From Mastacembelus armatus (Eukaryota; Chordata; Actinopteri; Synbranchiformes; Mastacembelidae), in contig NC_046653.1 in NCBI RefSeq assembly GCF_900324485.2, positions 27,188,637-27,252,636 of the forward strand: 64,000 nucleotides of DNA, written 5' to 3'. Both the position numbers and the translations under genes were made by a program. Every line of letters starts with the position of its first letter. Positions within the stretch are counted from its first letter, which is position 1. The notes under the pieces are model-generated. The model searched no databases. It was not told where the DNA came from and saw only the letters and a list, made by a program, of their open reading frames with translations. Of this stretch, positions 31,876-42,599 are shown in pieces.

Positions 31876-32330
31876 GGTTTGGGCGGCCACCTGCCTCGAC
31901 CAGTTGGGGTGAGTGGATAGAGGAGAGAGAAAAGAACAGCAACAATAAATAACAAATAGACACTGCAGGTTGGTGGGACCAGTAACTGCACATCAGCGAT
32001 ATACAGCTCCAGGACCAGGGACACATGCAGAAGGTACAGAGAGAGAGAGGGAGAGAGCACAAACTAGGGGAGGGAGAGAGAGAGCACAAGGTTAGTGACA
32101 TTCAATGGTGGAATATACATGTGAGGGGGGAGGAGAGGAAGAGAGGGGAGGGGAAGGGAAGGGAAGGGGGGGGGGATTAGGGTAGGGGAGCTCAGTGCAC
32201 TGATGGTTCCCAGGCAGTCTAGGCCTATAGCAGCATAACTAAGGGATGGTTCAGGGTTACCTGAAGCCAGCCCTAACTATACGCTTTGTCAAAGAGGAGG
32301 TTTTAAGTCTAGCCTTAAAAGTCCAAGACA
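31876..32330 (-). mobile_element. L2-type LINE 3' end
   Basis: Minus-strand counterpart of 18200-18660: GGGTTCAGG-type RT end near 32310 to the 3' UTR near 31880. The very end (GATTTGGCACTATA tail) present at 18760-18815 is missing here, so this arm has lost about 0.2 kb at the join with the RTE scrap. Confidence 0.65.
32118..32177 (+). repeat. Polypurine G-rich tract
   Basis: About 55 bases of nearly pure G and A, including AGGGGAAGGGAAGGGAAGGG and a run of ten or so Gs, inside the L2 3' UTR. Confidence 0.8.
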
Positions 32331-32579
32331 AACAATAAATCCAAGCGGTAGGAAAAAGCAAGGTCGAGGACTTTTTGATTACAAACACAAGGAATCAGTC
32401 AAAGTTACCAAACACAATACATTTAGGATACAGGAGCAAACAGACAGTAAGACTGCTGGAACTGAGAAGTACTAAAGTCATGACAGCCACAACAGTCCTG
32501 TTTGAATAAAATAGCCAAAGTGAGTAGGCAGGATCCAGCAAAAAAAAAAAAAAAAACAGACGTGTAAAAATTGCCATCC

Positions 32580-33090
32580 CTGAACTGCCACCTTATCGTG
32601 GTGGAGGGGCTTGAGTGTTCGACTGATCTTAGGAACTATGTTGTTGGGGGCTATATGGCCATTGTAGGTTTCCCAAGGCAAACTGGTCCTAGTTGATGGA
32701 TCAGACCAAGAGCGGTGCAATGGTCCCTTATGAAGAAGATGAAAACAGGGATCGTAACATCACCTAGTATGGCGAGGCCAGGACCCCACCCTGGAGCCAT
32801 GCCTGGGGTTGTGCCGGAGGTTGAGCAGTACCGACTACAGATAGTTGGGCTCACCTTCATGGACTATGGAATCAAACTCATTGAGACAGATTAGTCTCTC
32901 TTTTCTTCTACTCTGGAATTGTCTGCAGTTAGAGGTCGGTGAAAGAAATACTTTGAGGATCTCCTCAACCCACTGACACATCATCCATAGAGGCAGCAGC
33001 CCCTGTGGAGTTGGAGGTTGATCTGCCCATCCATCAAACAGAAGTCACTGAGGTAGTTCAGCAGCTTTTCAGTGGCAAGGCACCAGGAGT
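32580..33090 (+). mobile_element. Non-LTR retrotransposon, 5' part of split copy
   Basis: Starts with CCACCTTATCGTGGTGGAGG, a common 5' signature of one fish LINE family, and is internally deleted. Near 33010-33090 it encodes VTEVVQQLFSGKAPGV, the segment before the RT. It is cut at GGAGT by a solo LTR. The clade is not resolved. Confidence 0.65.
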
Positions 33091-33934
33091 TGTCATGATC
33101 CGTGTTTTCAGTTTCCTGTTTTGGACTTTTATTTTGCCGAATCATCCTGGATTTAGTTTTGTTCTGTTCTGTTCCTCTTTACTTTGACCCAATTAGTTAA
33201 TTGTTTTCACCTGTGCCTTGTTTTGTTCCTTTGGTTTATATACTCCCTTGTCTACCACAGTCTTTTCCGGGTTATCTGACTACATTCCTGCTCAGCACTG
33301 CCCAGTACTACCCAGCTCTGCCACGAACTGCCAAGAACTGCCATTTGTTTGCCAAGTGTTTTCCAAGTTTGTTTTTGCATTTTGTTTTCCCATGCCTGGA
33401 TTTCCCTTTTGGATTTTTTGTTCATGGACTTCCTCATTTCTGTTAAGTAGCCTTTTTTCCTTGCATGTGTTTTTCCTGAAACTCTTGCCCTTGTCTTGCA
33501 TTCTTGTTTCCCTTTGTCTGAGTGGATGTGTCTTGTCCTTGTAATGTTCTTGTTCATGTTTCCTTGTGAGTCTGGTGTGTCCCCGAATGCGTGTGTGACC
33601 CAGACCTCCCTGCCTTGTTCATGTTTCCTGGTGAGTCTGGTGTGTCCCCGAATGCGTGTGTGACCCAGACTTTCATGTCTTGTTCCCCTTGTGTTCATGT
33701 CCTGTCCCCGTAATTCATGTGCCTTGTCCCTTGTTTGGATTCCCGTGTCCTTGTGTTCCCCGCCAAGCCCTGTATCTTTGTTCCTTGTCCCCTAGTTTCC
33801 TGTTTTCTTGTTTCTGGTTTTCCTTGCTTTGTTTTGGTTCTTTGTTTAAAATAAAGTCCTTGTTTTGCATCTTGAGGTACCAGAGTGGGCGAAATCATTG
33901 GTCCTAATAATAATTATAACCCTGACACATGACT
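33091..33934 (+). mobile_element. Solo LTR with 5-bp target duplication
   Basis: 844 bp between two GGAGT copies (33086-33090 and 33935-33939). Starts TGTCATGATCC and ends CATGACT, a near-perfect inverted match of the start. A polyadenylation-type AATAAAGTCC lies near 33850. It splits a LINE frame exactly between KAPG-V and VDEI-type codons. It contains a tandem duplication of about 65 bp (33549-33680). Confidence 0.8.
33549..33680 (+). repeat. Tandem duplication of about 65 bp inside the solo LTR
   Basis: Two successive units share TGTTCATGTTTCCT and GAGTCTGGTGTGTCCCCGAA, followed by TGCGTGTGTGACCCAGAC. They differ at very few positions. Confidence 0.8.
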
Positions 33935-34680
33935 GGAGTAGATGAGATCCACCCTGAGTATATCAAGTCTCTGGATGTTGTTGGGCTGTCATGACTGACA
34001 CACCTCTGCAACATCGCATGGCAATTGGGGACAGTAACCCTGAAGTGACAGACCGGGGTGGTGGTCCCTCTTTTTAAGAAAGGGGACTGGAGGGTGTGTT
34101 CTAACTATTGAAGGATCACACTCCTCAGCTTCCCTGGGAAGGTCTATGCCAGGGTGCTGGAGAGGAGAATCCAGCCAATGGTAGAACCCTGGATCCAGGA
34201 AGAACAATGCGGTCTTTGTTCCAGTCGCTGAACACTGTACCAGCTCTATATCTACTTCAAGGTGTTCACCGGTTCTATTCATTATTTTTATGAACAGACT
34301 TTCCTGGTGCAGCTAAGGGCTGGAGGGAGTCCAGTTCGGGGAACACAGGATTTCATCTCTGCTTTTTGCAGATGATGTTGTCCTTTTGGCTCCATCGAGC
34401 CATGAACTTCAGTGTGCACTGGGGGCGGTTTGCAACAGCTCGGATGAGAATCAGCACCTCCAAGTCTGAAGCCATGGTTCTCAACGAGAAGAAGGTGGCT
34501 TGCCATCTCCAGGTCAGGAGAGAGATCCTGCTTCAGGTGGAGGAGGTTAAGTATTGTCATCTTGTTCATGAGAGAGGGAAGGACGATGCATTGGCAGCAG
34601 CAATGAGGTCAATTTACCGGTCTGTCTCATACACACCTACCCATTCACATGATGTAAAAGAAAGAGTTTAATCAGACCAG
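33935..34680 (+). mobile_element. Non-LTR retrotransposon, 3' part of split copy
   Basis: Resumes the frame cut at 33090: a VDEIHPEYIKSLDVVG-type start, LCNIAWQLGTVTLK, QTGVVVPLFKKGDWRVCSNY, RVLERRIQPMVEPWIQEEQC. After an internal deletion, the end of the palm/thumb follows (TSKSEAMVLNEKK, VEEVKY near 34455-34560). Several stops and frame changes. The FADD box region is reduced to LLFADDVV-like remains near 34365. Confidence 0.75.
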
Positions 34681-34698
34681 CCCTCCTGATTCCAGATA

Positions 34699-34793
34699 CA
34701 GTGGGTACGAACTTTTTTGATTTTGGCAAATGGCTGCAATGACACAAAGAGTGAAAAATTTAAAGGGGTTCTGAATACTTTCCGTACCCACTG
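34699..34793. mobile_element. 95-bp Tc1-type mini-element
   Basis: Flanked by TA on both sides (34697-34698, 34794-34795), with termini CAGTGGGTACG and CGTACCCACTG. Its reverse complement follows the first 85 or so bases of the Tc1-like end at 30867, then jumps straight to the last 11 bases of the opposite terminus. It is one of the smallest deletion derivatives possible. It sits between two LINE relics. Confidence 0.85.
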
Positions 34794-34829
34794 TATGTTC
34801 GTTAACATGCACATAAATCTCTAAGATCA

Positions 34830-35335
34830 CTATAACTCATTACTATCTGGATGTCCCAGTAACTCCATAAAAAGCCTCCAGTTAATCCAGAATGCTGCAG
34901 CCAGAGTCCTGACAGGAACTAGCAAGACAGATCATATTTCTCCTATATTAGCTTCTCTTCATTGGCTCCCTGTAAAATACAGAATAGAATTTAAAATCCT
35001 TCTTCTCACATACAAATCCCTTCATAATCAAGCTCCTTCATACCTTAAAGACCTCATAGTACCATATTATCCCAATAAACCACTTCGCTCTGAGTGCAGG
35101 TCTGAGTTTCCAAATGTAGGATGGGAGGCAGAGCCTTTAGCTATCGAGCTCCTCTCCTGTGAAACCAGCTCCCAGTCTGGGTTCAGGAGGCAGACACACT
35201 CTATTCTTTTAAGGCCAGATTTAAAACCTTCCTCTTTGACAAAGCATATCGTTAGGGCTGGCTTCAGGTAACCCTGAACCATCCCTTAGTTATGCTGCTA
35301 TAGGCCTAAACTCCTGGAGGACTCTCCGTCATGGA
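34830..35335 (+). mobile_element. L2/Maui LINE, RT C-terminus and 3' UTR start
   Basis: Decayed plus-strand frame with LIQNAAARVLTG-type, HISPILASLHWLPV-type, YKSLHNQAPSYLKDLIVP-type and GSRRQTHSILLRPDLKP-type phrases in order (about 34870-35235). Followed by 3' UTR to about 35335. Confidence 0.75.
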
Positions 35336-36532
35336 CTGAGCTTGTCTTGTCTCGTCCCTTGAGCACAGAGATTTTCTGAATCTTTTGATGATATTATGTA
35401 TTGTAGATGATGTAAAATATAGATGATGATTTAAAGTCTTCGCCGTTTTATGTTGATACTTGATAGTTGTTTGACAATTTGTAGACGCAACTTTTCACAT
35501 CTTTACTTCTGAGAGACTGATTCTCTAAGATGCTCTTTTTATACCCAATCTGTTGCTGACCTTAACCTAATTAGATGAAAGATTATCTTCCAGTTCTTCC
35601 CTGTTAATACCACTATACCTTTCCAGCTTTTTTGTCGTCTTTGTTCCAATCCTTTGAGACATGTTGCTGCCATCAATTTCAAAGTGACCTTATTGTCTTA
35701 AAATGGAACATTTACATAAATCCAAATCAAACAGATGTTTTCTTTAACTTAGTTCAACCTGTCTTACAGTTGCACAGGGGGGAAATATACAAATGCTTTA
35801 GCTTTGCCTTCAGTGTGGTTTCATGATCGAGTCCTTTTAACATTTCACTAACAATTACTGATAATCAGCACCGGGTGGAACAGGTGCCCCTCTGTAATCA
35901 TGGGGTCATTCAGAGAACTACAGACTAACAAATTTACAGATTAGGCCAATACAAATAAAACATTTTTTAAGCAGACAAGTCAAATTACTACAAACTTAAA
36001 CCAACAGGGGACATTAAATGTGAAAATCCAACAGGCTTCATGTTGGACTAGTAAAATTTGTAGAATAAAACACCAGGGAGGCTACAGCACTTTATCCACA
36101 GCCGCACACCTACACTGGGACCAGAATGGTTGTTTACTTTAAGATGCTGTACATCTAAGGGCTAACAATGACACTGTAACACATATAAATATATATATGA
36201 AACATGATTTTATTCATGATTTCATCTGAAAATCTTTGCGTTACTTAGTAAAACATTTCCATTTTTATGATAGTGTCACATTTTTATTCATATTTTCTTC
36301 TAACATCACTATTAACATGCATGTTGGATTCTTAAATTGAAAACAAGCTTTGTCTCACAGGGTGTTCCTGTGAGACAAAGACAAATCTACAGTTTCAACA
36401 CAGAAGAATCAAAAGTTCATGGCTTTTTTGAGTCACTGCAACAGACCATGTCATTAAACATTTTGAGATTAAAATTAATAAAAGAAAAAAATAACAGGAT
36501 GATTGATGGAATATTACTTAACTGTTCATATA
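35336..36532. other. Intergenic DNA, no gene recognised
   Basis: AT-rich. Small frames at 35632 and 36337 show no domain. 36181-36205 is a short AT repeat. The last part is the 3' flank of the OR pseudogene. Confidence 0.5.
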
Positions 36533-37454
36533 TCAGTTCCGGTTGCGTTCACAGAACAACATTTTGAGTTTTTGGGATATTTCTTTCATTTTTAGTCCAT
36601 ATATAATTGGATTAAAGAGAGGGTGATACAGTATAACTTGTAAAGTCATTATTAAACGAGCAGTTGATGAAAAATCTGTTTCTAGTTTAACTATAAGAAC
36701 ATCATAAGTAACCAAACAAGAAAAATTGAACAAAACCAGCAGGTGAGGTAAACAGGTCTGAGCAGCTTTTGTCCTGACTTCTCCACAACTTTGGTAAGTG
36801 ATTATAAATATCTTTGTGTATGTAAAAATTATAAAGAGCATGGGAACAATTGTAACATTTAACAAAACAACCACACCATACACAGATAATGCTCTTGAAC
36901 TCACGCAGTGAAGTTTATAAGCAGAATTGTTGCAAAAGATTCCTTTCATTACAAAGTTACACAGTTTAGCGTTGGCACTCACTGCAACTGGTACTGCAAC
37001 CTGACAAGCAGGCACACACCAAGCTAGACCTAAAAACATACTCACTGTAGTTTTCCTCATGATAGTTGGATACTGCAGAGGTTTACATATGGACACATAC
37101 CTGTCATAGGACATGGCTGTCAACAGTAAAAACTCTGAACCACTTAAAGAGTAATAGAGAAAACACTGAACAAGACAGGCTGAATATGATATGATCTGTT
37201 CTTCAGATAAAAAATCAATGAACAACTTTGGGTAGATATTAGTGCTGTAAACAACAGAGTTCAGTAACAAAGCTGCAATGAAAATGTACATAGGCTCATG
37301 GAGGTTTTTGTGAATCACTATCAGACACAATAGTAGAATTACTGCAGATTATTAGAATATATGCTGTAAACATGATCACAAAATAAAGATATCTGTATCT
37401 GTGTAGTTCCACATGCCCACCAAGAGTTATATACGTTGCATTTGATTCATCCAT
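36533..37454 (-). pseudogene. Odorant receptor pseudogene (single frameshift)
   Basis: An OR of the window's subfamily but more diverged. It has MDESNATYITLGG at the start, TM1 LIICSNSTIV, PMYIFIAALLLNSVVYSTNI, MSYDRYVSICKPLQ, KAAQTCLPHLLVLFNF, NPIIYGLKMKEISQKL, and a tail ending CERNRN. The frame breaks near 37327: paralogs have GTGTGTCTG at the end of TM1, while this gene has GTGTCTG, a 2-base deletion in a GT run. Translation from the ATG would run off after STIVSDSDSQKPP. Downstream of the break the frame is open to its natural stop, so the loss looks recent or is segregating. Confidence 0.88.
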
Positions 37455-37578
37455 AAAACTGATATTAGTGTTTAAAACAGACTGTTTCATTTACAGTTAC
37501 CTTCAGGCCGTGAATGTTCACATTCAGAGTCCAGAACTCTTCTGATCCATGGGTTGTTTTTTTTTATCACATCCTCAT

Positions 37579-37598
37579 CCTCCATGGATCTCATTAAA
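37579..37598 (-). promoter_or_regulatory. TTTAATGAGATCCATGGAGG footprint before the OR pseudogene
   Basis: Near-identical to the core of the OR upstream module (TCTAATGAGATCCATGGGGG), although the rest of the module is not recognisable here. About 125 bases before the MD start. A GATGAGG...GATAAAA string follows it, as GGTGAGT...GATAAAA does in the others. Confidence 0.6.
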
Positions 37599-37639
37599 CT
37601 CGCCTGAAGATCTACTAATGAAACATGTGTTTCACTCTT

Positions 37640-38520
37640 CACTTCCATACTCCCAAAGGTGGGAAAACCCTTACACCCTCTAAACCTGCCTAACTTTGAA
37701 TGCACCCACCACAAGCAGGTCATCAAACACACACCACTATTAGCAGAAAGGATGAATTATTCCATTCAGTCATATATGAAATATCTTCACAATTACTGGA
37801 GAGACTACCACGAAATTTGTTGCAGATATTCAAGGTCCCTAGTGGATAAATTCTGATTTGCAAACCAAAAGACCAATATAGCACCAACCAAACTGGGATT
37901 GTTCATATATATCAGATTTCTTTTTTGTATCATAGCTCTTTACCATATTGTCACAACGGCTCAGGAATGCTGATCCTGTCCCTGGCAGGGGGACTGAGAT
38001 CACCTGATTGCTGAACCACAGTACCAGCAGTTCTGTGTTAAAACCCAGCACTGCCAGATTGTTCTCTTGGACCTGCCTGAGACATTCCAGCACTTCTTAG
38101 ATGGCTTCTTCATTGCAGCTGTGACATTCATGTTGTGACGATTGTAATTTTGAGCTATATTTTTGATTGTGTGGTTTGTGCAGTGACATTTGTTTGCTTT
38201 GATTTTAAAGGACAGTGAACCAAATGAAAAATATGTGCAAGAGTGTGAAGTTCTCATTTAAACAAAGTTTACCTTTGATAAATATTTGTCTTGTTTGCAG
38301 AGTAGCATTATAAAAAAAATTTCCATTGATCAAAAAATGCAACGTGTACTGAGGATGAATTATTTTGTCCCTGTCTGTTTCCAGATTATTGTTTTCATAT
38401 TGTATTTTAATCAGTGCATCTTTCTCGTTTCACTGAAGATTCTCCACTGAAATCCACCAAGACCTTGGAAACTCAACATTTCCGACCAGAATTCCATCAA
38501 AATAGATCAGCAAATAAACA
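37640..38520. other. Intergenic DNA, no gene recognised
   Basis: No repeat family or coding domain was recognised. Frames at 37659, 37839 and 38000 are short and featureless. Confidence 0.45.
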
Positions 38521-38528
38521 TGGATGGT

Positions 38529-38660
38529 ACAGTGACGCACAGATTAGCACAGTAAGAAAGTTCTGGGTTCAAACATCATACGCTCCTGGGGTGGGCTCTC
38601 CAGCCCCGTCCCATCCAAGCCTTCACAGGAATAAACATAAAGATAATGGATGGATCAAGT
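38529..38660 (+). mobile_element. tRNA-like SINE relic with internal deletion
   Basis: GCACAG...AAGTTCTGGGTTCAAAC resembles the CACAGCAAGAAGGTCCTGGGTTCGAAT head common in fish SINEs (B-box GGTTCAAAC near 38562-38574). It is soon followed by GATAATGGATGGATC, the usual tail. The middle is missing. Confidence 0.5.
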
Positions 38661-40096
38661 TAACATTGTTACATTGATCCTCCTGAACATACAGATCTTT
38701 TTAAATTGGTCTGTGCATTTTTTCTAGTGCTCTCAATCAATTTAAATATTTAATCGAGATTTATGATGTCTATAGGTAACTCATGTAATCACACATTTCT
38801 TATCTGTTGTAAATGTAGCATTAATTAATTACTTTCAGGTTTTATCAAAATGGGATTGGATACATTTGGTGTTTTATGCAAATATATGTATTTTCTTGTT
38901 GCAACAATTTAAAAAAATTCAAAACACTGTCCAGAATAACTTCAAGGTTATGGCCTGCTTGGACAAAGTGTAACATAGCAAACTCAATCCCAACAACAAC
39001 AAAGTGAAGACAAGTTTGGGCCTGGAGCAGAGGTCTCCTCAGTGTTTCCCACCTGTGGTTTGGGGGCTGAAACTGGAACGATGGGACAATAATCACAGAA
39101 CGTGCATGTGTCAAAAATGGATAATTTCATTATCCAAATGTTACGATGTTGTTGTTCTCTAGGACCTTTGGACTGTAGTCCAAGGTGCTCCCACTGTGGA
39201 TTATGTCTGATTATATGGACATGAATCCATGTCTTCCACAAGGTTCATGCAACCTCCTACACACAGTGTTAAAATCAGTCCTAAAACTGAAGGGTATCCA
39301 GTGAAGGCCTGTAAGGACTGTTCTCTTTAGGTGTGTTACAATCAGGTCAGCAGCATTTTTAATCTGATGTAGTCAGTCAGGATTAAGTCCTGCATCTGTT
39401 TCCATGAGTGTACGACAGAAGAGAATAGCTTTTCTCAACACTGTGGCGAAAAAGGTGAATCTGTGTAGCTTGACCATAGATGAGCTTTTAATTAAGTGGT
39501 GTTCAAGACACATTCTCCTTTTTGTTCTCCATTCCCTGGTACAAGAGTAAATGTGTTTCTTTTTGCCATGGTTTCACATCTTAGAGAGACAGCCAGAGTG
39601 TGTCAATGCTGGTTTGGTCTGTATCCTACTGTGTGTTCTGCAGATGCAGACGAGCCCATGATGAGGAAATAACTACCTGACAGCAACAACACAGTTTATT
39701 TTAGGTTTATTGTGTTTCACATTTTTTCTCATCACAAATGTCAGAAATGCTTAGTTACAAACAAACCTGTCCTTTCAACATGGTCAAAGGCCACATCTGA
39801 CATGAAAACCATCAGACATGCTCCAGCACCGACCACCACACACACTCAAACTTTCTTCTCCTGTTTGTCCAGGCACACAGGGTCATTCAGGTCCCAGCTG
39901 GACGTGAAAAATAATGAATTTCTCTGGTGTCAGCATGTGCAGCAGTGACAGACACAGCTGGGAACAGTAAATATGATTTTTACTGGTTATTATTTACACA
40001 TTGTGCTGTTCAGTCTCAAATAAAGAGTGTCTGTAGTAAACAGTAAAGACACTTATGGAGAACAGACACGTTAATCATTATTTCACTGTTAATGCA
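38661..40096. other. Intergenic DNA, no gene recognised
   Basis: AT-rich. Nothing was recognised in either strand apart from the 3' flank of the OR at 40097. Confidence 0.45.
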
Positions 40097-41023
40097 TCAG
40101 ATGATTCTGGCTGGACAGAACAACCTGTTGAGATGTTTAGAAATTTCTTTCATTTTCAGCCCATATATCAGTGGATTAAACAAAGAGTGATACACAATTG
40201 TTTGTAAAGTCATTATTAAACGTGCAGTTTTTGGAAAACTGGATTCAACTCGAGCTATAACAATATCATACACACTCAAACAGGAGAAACTGATTAAAAC
40301 CATCAGGTGAGGTAAACAGGTCTCTGCAGCTTTTCTCCTGACTTCTCTACCACTTCGATAGGCGATTATAAGAATCTTTGTGTACGTGAAAATTATGAAG
40401 AGAAAAGGGAGCATTAGGAGATCTACTAAAGCAACTACACCATATACAGATATTATATTTGATCTTACACAGTGAAGCTCATAAATTGCATTGTTACACA
40501 CGATTCCTTTGAAAGTAAAGTTACACAGTTTAGTTTCAGCACTCAGTATTGTTGGGATTGCAATATGACAGGCAGCTAAAAACCAAGCAAGAACCAGTAA
40601 AATACAGATGTTTGTTTTTGTCATGATAGTTGGATACTGCAGAGGTTTACATATAGACACATACCTGTCATAGGACATGGCTGCCAACAGGAAAAACTCT
40701 GCACTGCCTAAAGAATAAAATATAAAATACTGAAAGAGACAGGCTGAATATGATATGATCTGTTTTTCAGATAAAACATCAGCTAAAATCTTTGGGTAGA
40801 TATTAGTGCTGTAAAGAACAGAGTTCAATAACAAAGCTGCAATGAAAATGTACATAGGCTCATGGAGGTTTTGATGATTGAAGATAAGACACACAATAGT
40901 AGAATTAAAGCAGATTATTAGAATATATGCTGCAAACATGGTCACAAAATAAACAAATCTATATTTGTGAACTTCCACATACCCATCAAGTGTTATATAA
41001 GTTACATTTAATTCAGCATCCAT
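40097..41023 (-). CDS. Odorant receptor (7-TM GPCR), divergent member
   Basis: Intact 308-residue receptor beginning MDAELNVTYITLDG, with no in-frame upstream extension. This supports the MD start chosen for the other genes. It keeps NVT near residue 6, CFNSTIVCLIF in TM1, PMYIFIAALLLNS, Cys in YSACLFQYF, MSYDRYVSICKPLQ, KAAETCLPHLMVLISF, NPLIYGLKMKEISKHL and the tail FCPARII. With the pseudogene at 36533 it shares YSTNIYPK (others have LSTALYPK) and a first-intracellular-loop region unlike the rest, so these two form an older branch. The upstream module common to the other genes is absent apart from a short motif at 41218. Confidence 0.93.
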   Translation of the reverse strand: MDAELNVTYITLDGYVEVHKYRFVYFVTMFAAYILIICFNSTIVCLIFNHQNLHEPMYIFIAALLLNSVLYSTNIYPKILADVLSEKQIISYSACLFQYFIFYSLGSAEFFLLAAMSYDRYVSICKPLQYPTIMTKTNICILLVLAWFLAACHIAIPTILSAETKLCNFTFKGIVCNNAIYELHCVRSNIISVYGVVALVDLLMLPFLFIIFTYTKILIIAYRSGREVRRKAAETCLPHLMVLISFSCLSVYDIVIARVESSFPKTARLIMTLQTIVYHSLFNPLIYGLKMKEISKHLNRLFCPARII

Positions 41024-41217
41024 TAATATAGTCAGAAATTAAACAATGAATAATATGAACAAACTGTATGACAGGCATTTAGAAACTAGTCTCACAATGA
41101 GAATTTTATACACATTGAATGTGATTGTCTCTTTCAGATACCTGACCTGTAGTTTATGTCCAGATCGGAGAAAGTGAACTTTAGGAGTCTGCAGAAAGAC
41201 TCTATGAGTCGTCCTCA

Positions 41218-41238
41218 CCCTCTGTGGGTCTCATTAAA
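41218..41238 (-). promoter_or_regulatory. TTTAATGAGACCCACAGAGG footprint before the divergent OR
   Basis: Matches the TAATGAGA-CCA core and the following GGGTGAG of the OR module, about 195 bases before the ATG. The spacing is like that of the six module-bearing genes although surrounding sequence has diverged. Confidence 0.5.
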
Positions 41239-41239
41239 A

Positions 41240-41860
41240 TCTCTACAAAAATATTTTCATGTCAACAACGTCTTCAAGCTCTGGAGGCCTGGACTCATTA
41301 GATCTTGTGTGTTTACGTCTTGCTTAATTTGGTGACAAACTGCCAGCTGACCACGGATACAGAGGACTGTATCTTGCATTTGCTTTCTCTTTTTCAGAGA
41401 GAAGAATAAAAACTCATCTGATTGAAATCATGTTTCTGCTGAGCACTATAAGAGCTTGTCATTACTGAAAGCTGTTTAATGCAAGGTCGTGTTCCCCCAA
41501 ATTTCTACATCATGCCACTGAGGTGGTCACATGATGCATTTTTATTGGAGGACTGGAAGGTGCTGACTCTCATCCTGGTGCATGTTGAATGTTATGGTCT
41601 CATGAAGCCAACTGAACCACATCATCAGCAAAAAAACTGACAAGCAATGCTGAGTTTCCCACCGTTCCCAACCCTAACTCCTATCGCAGTAGGTGGTGGC
41701 CCCACATGTGAGTTATTTTTCTGAATGGGCTCTAAAGGTAAAGTCCTGGCAACTAGATGGTCACTGCTGATCTTCCTTCCCAAATCCAGCTCTAGAAATG
41801 GGCCAGACTTTCCCTAATCTGAACGAGGTGACACAACTCTAAATAGTCTACTTCCCTGAA
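41240..41860. other. Intergenic DNA, no gene recognised
   Basis: No domain or named repeat seen. Confidence 0.4.
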
Positions 41861-42310
41861 GTGTTTCTGAATCACTCTTGGTCTGGGCCCTGCCATGACA
41901 TGATGCAGACTGGATGGTTAGTGTTTTCTAGCTTTAACCTGATGACTATCCAGGCCCCCTTGAGAGGCTCCAGTGACAACAGCAGTGGAAGTGGGTAGTG
42001 TTTATATACTGCAATGTGGTTTAGTCCCCAGTAGTCAGTGCAGGGTCTCAAGCCACTGTCCTTCTGCATGAGGGAAAGCCTTACTACTGCCAGGGGAGGA
42101 GGAGGGATGAATTATACCAGCCTCTAGGCCTTCTCAAATGCGTCACAGTCTCTGGTTGGGACAGGAAATAAAGCTTCCTTCTGAGGGGGCATAGTTCCTC
42201 GCAGAAGATCAATGGTGTAGTCATACCATCGATGAGTGACTGAACACTCCCTTCAAGTCCCAGTACTCGAGTCAAAGTCTGTAATTCCATGGGGTCTTGG
42301 TACAAAGCAC
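41861..42310 (-). mobile_element. Ty3/gypsy pol scrap
   Basis: Fossil of a gypsy reverse transcriptase start. The minus strand reads LRPCTDYWGLNHIAVYKHYP and PLPLL, with an upstream pol phrase RRKLYFLSQPETV. No LTRs nearby. Heavily broken, old. Confidence 0.75.
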
Positions 42311-42599
42311 GTCTGGCGGCAGCCTGAAGACAGATGACCAGAGTAGTTATATAATGGTTTATCTAGTGGTGGGCACACGAAGGGGGGTTAAAAATTGAGC
42401 ATATGGTATCATAAATTAATAAAATAATAAAATGATGATACTCTCTCCGCCTACCGGGTGACACTAACTGCTATTGGTAGCGTGACGACATGTAGGCAGT
42501 ACGTATGAGCGTGTTACGTAGCATCCGGTCCGTGGTATTTAATACCTGCGGGAGGAGCGGAGCAGAACTTTTTTCGGACGTGGCCGATAGTAAAATTAG

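Noticed and set aside
33201-33907. Long frames rich in Phe, Leu and Cys
   Set aside because: They lie wholly within a solo LTR of pyrimidine-rich composition and include its tandem duplication.
38555-38580. Possible tRNA gene from GGTTCAAAC
   Set aside because: No A box, acceptor stem or anticodon arm can be formed. The context fits a SINE relic.
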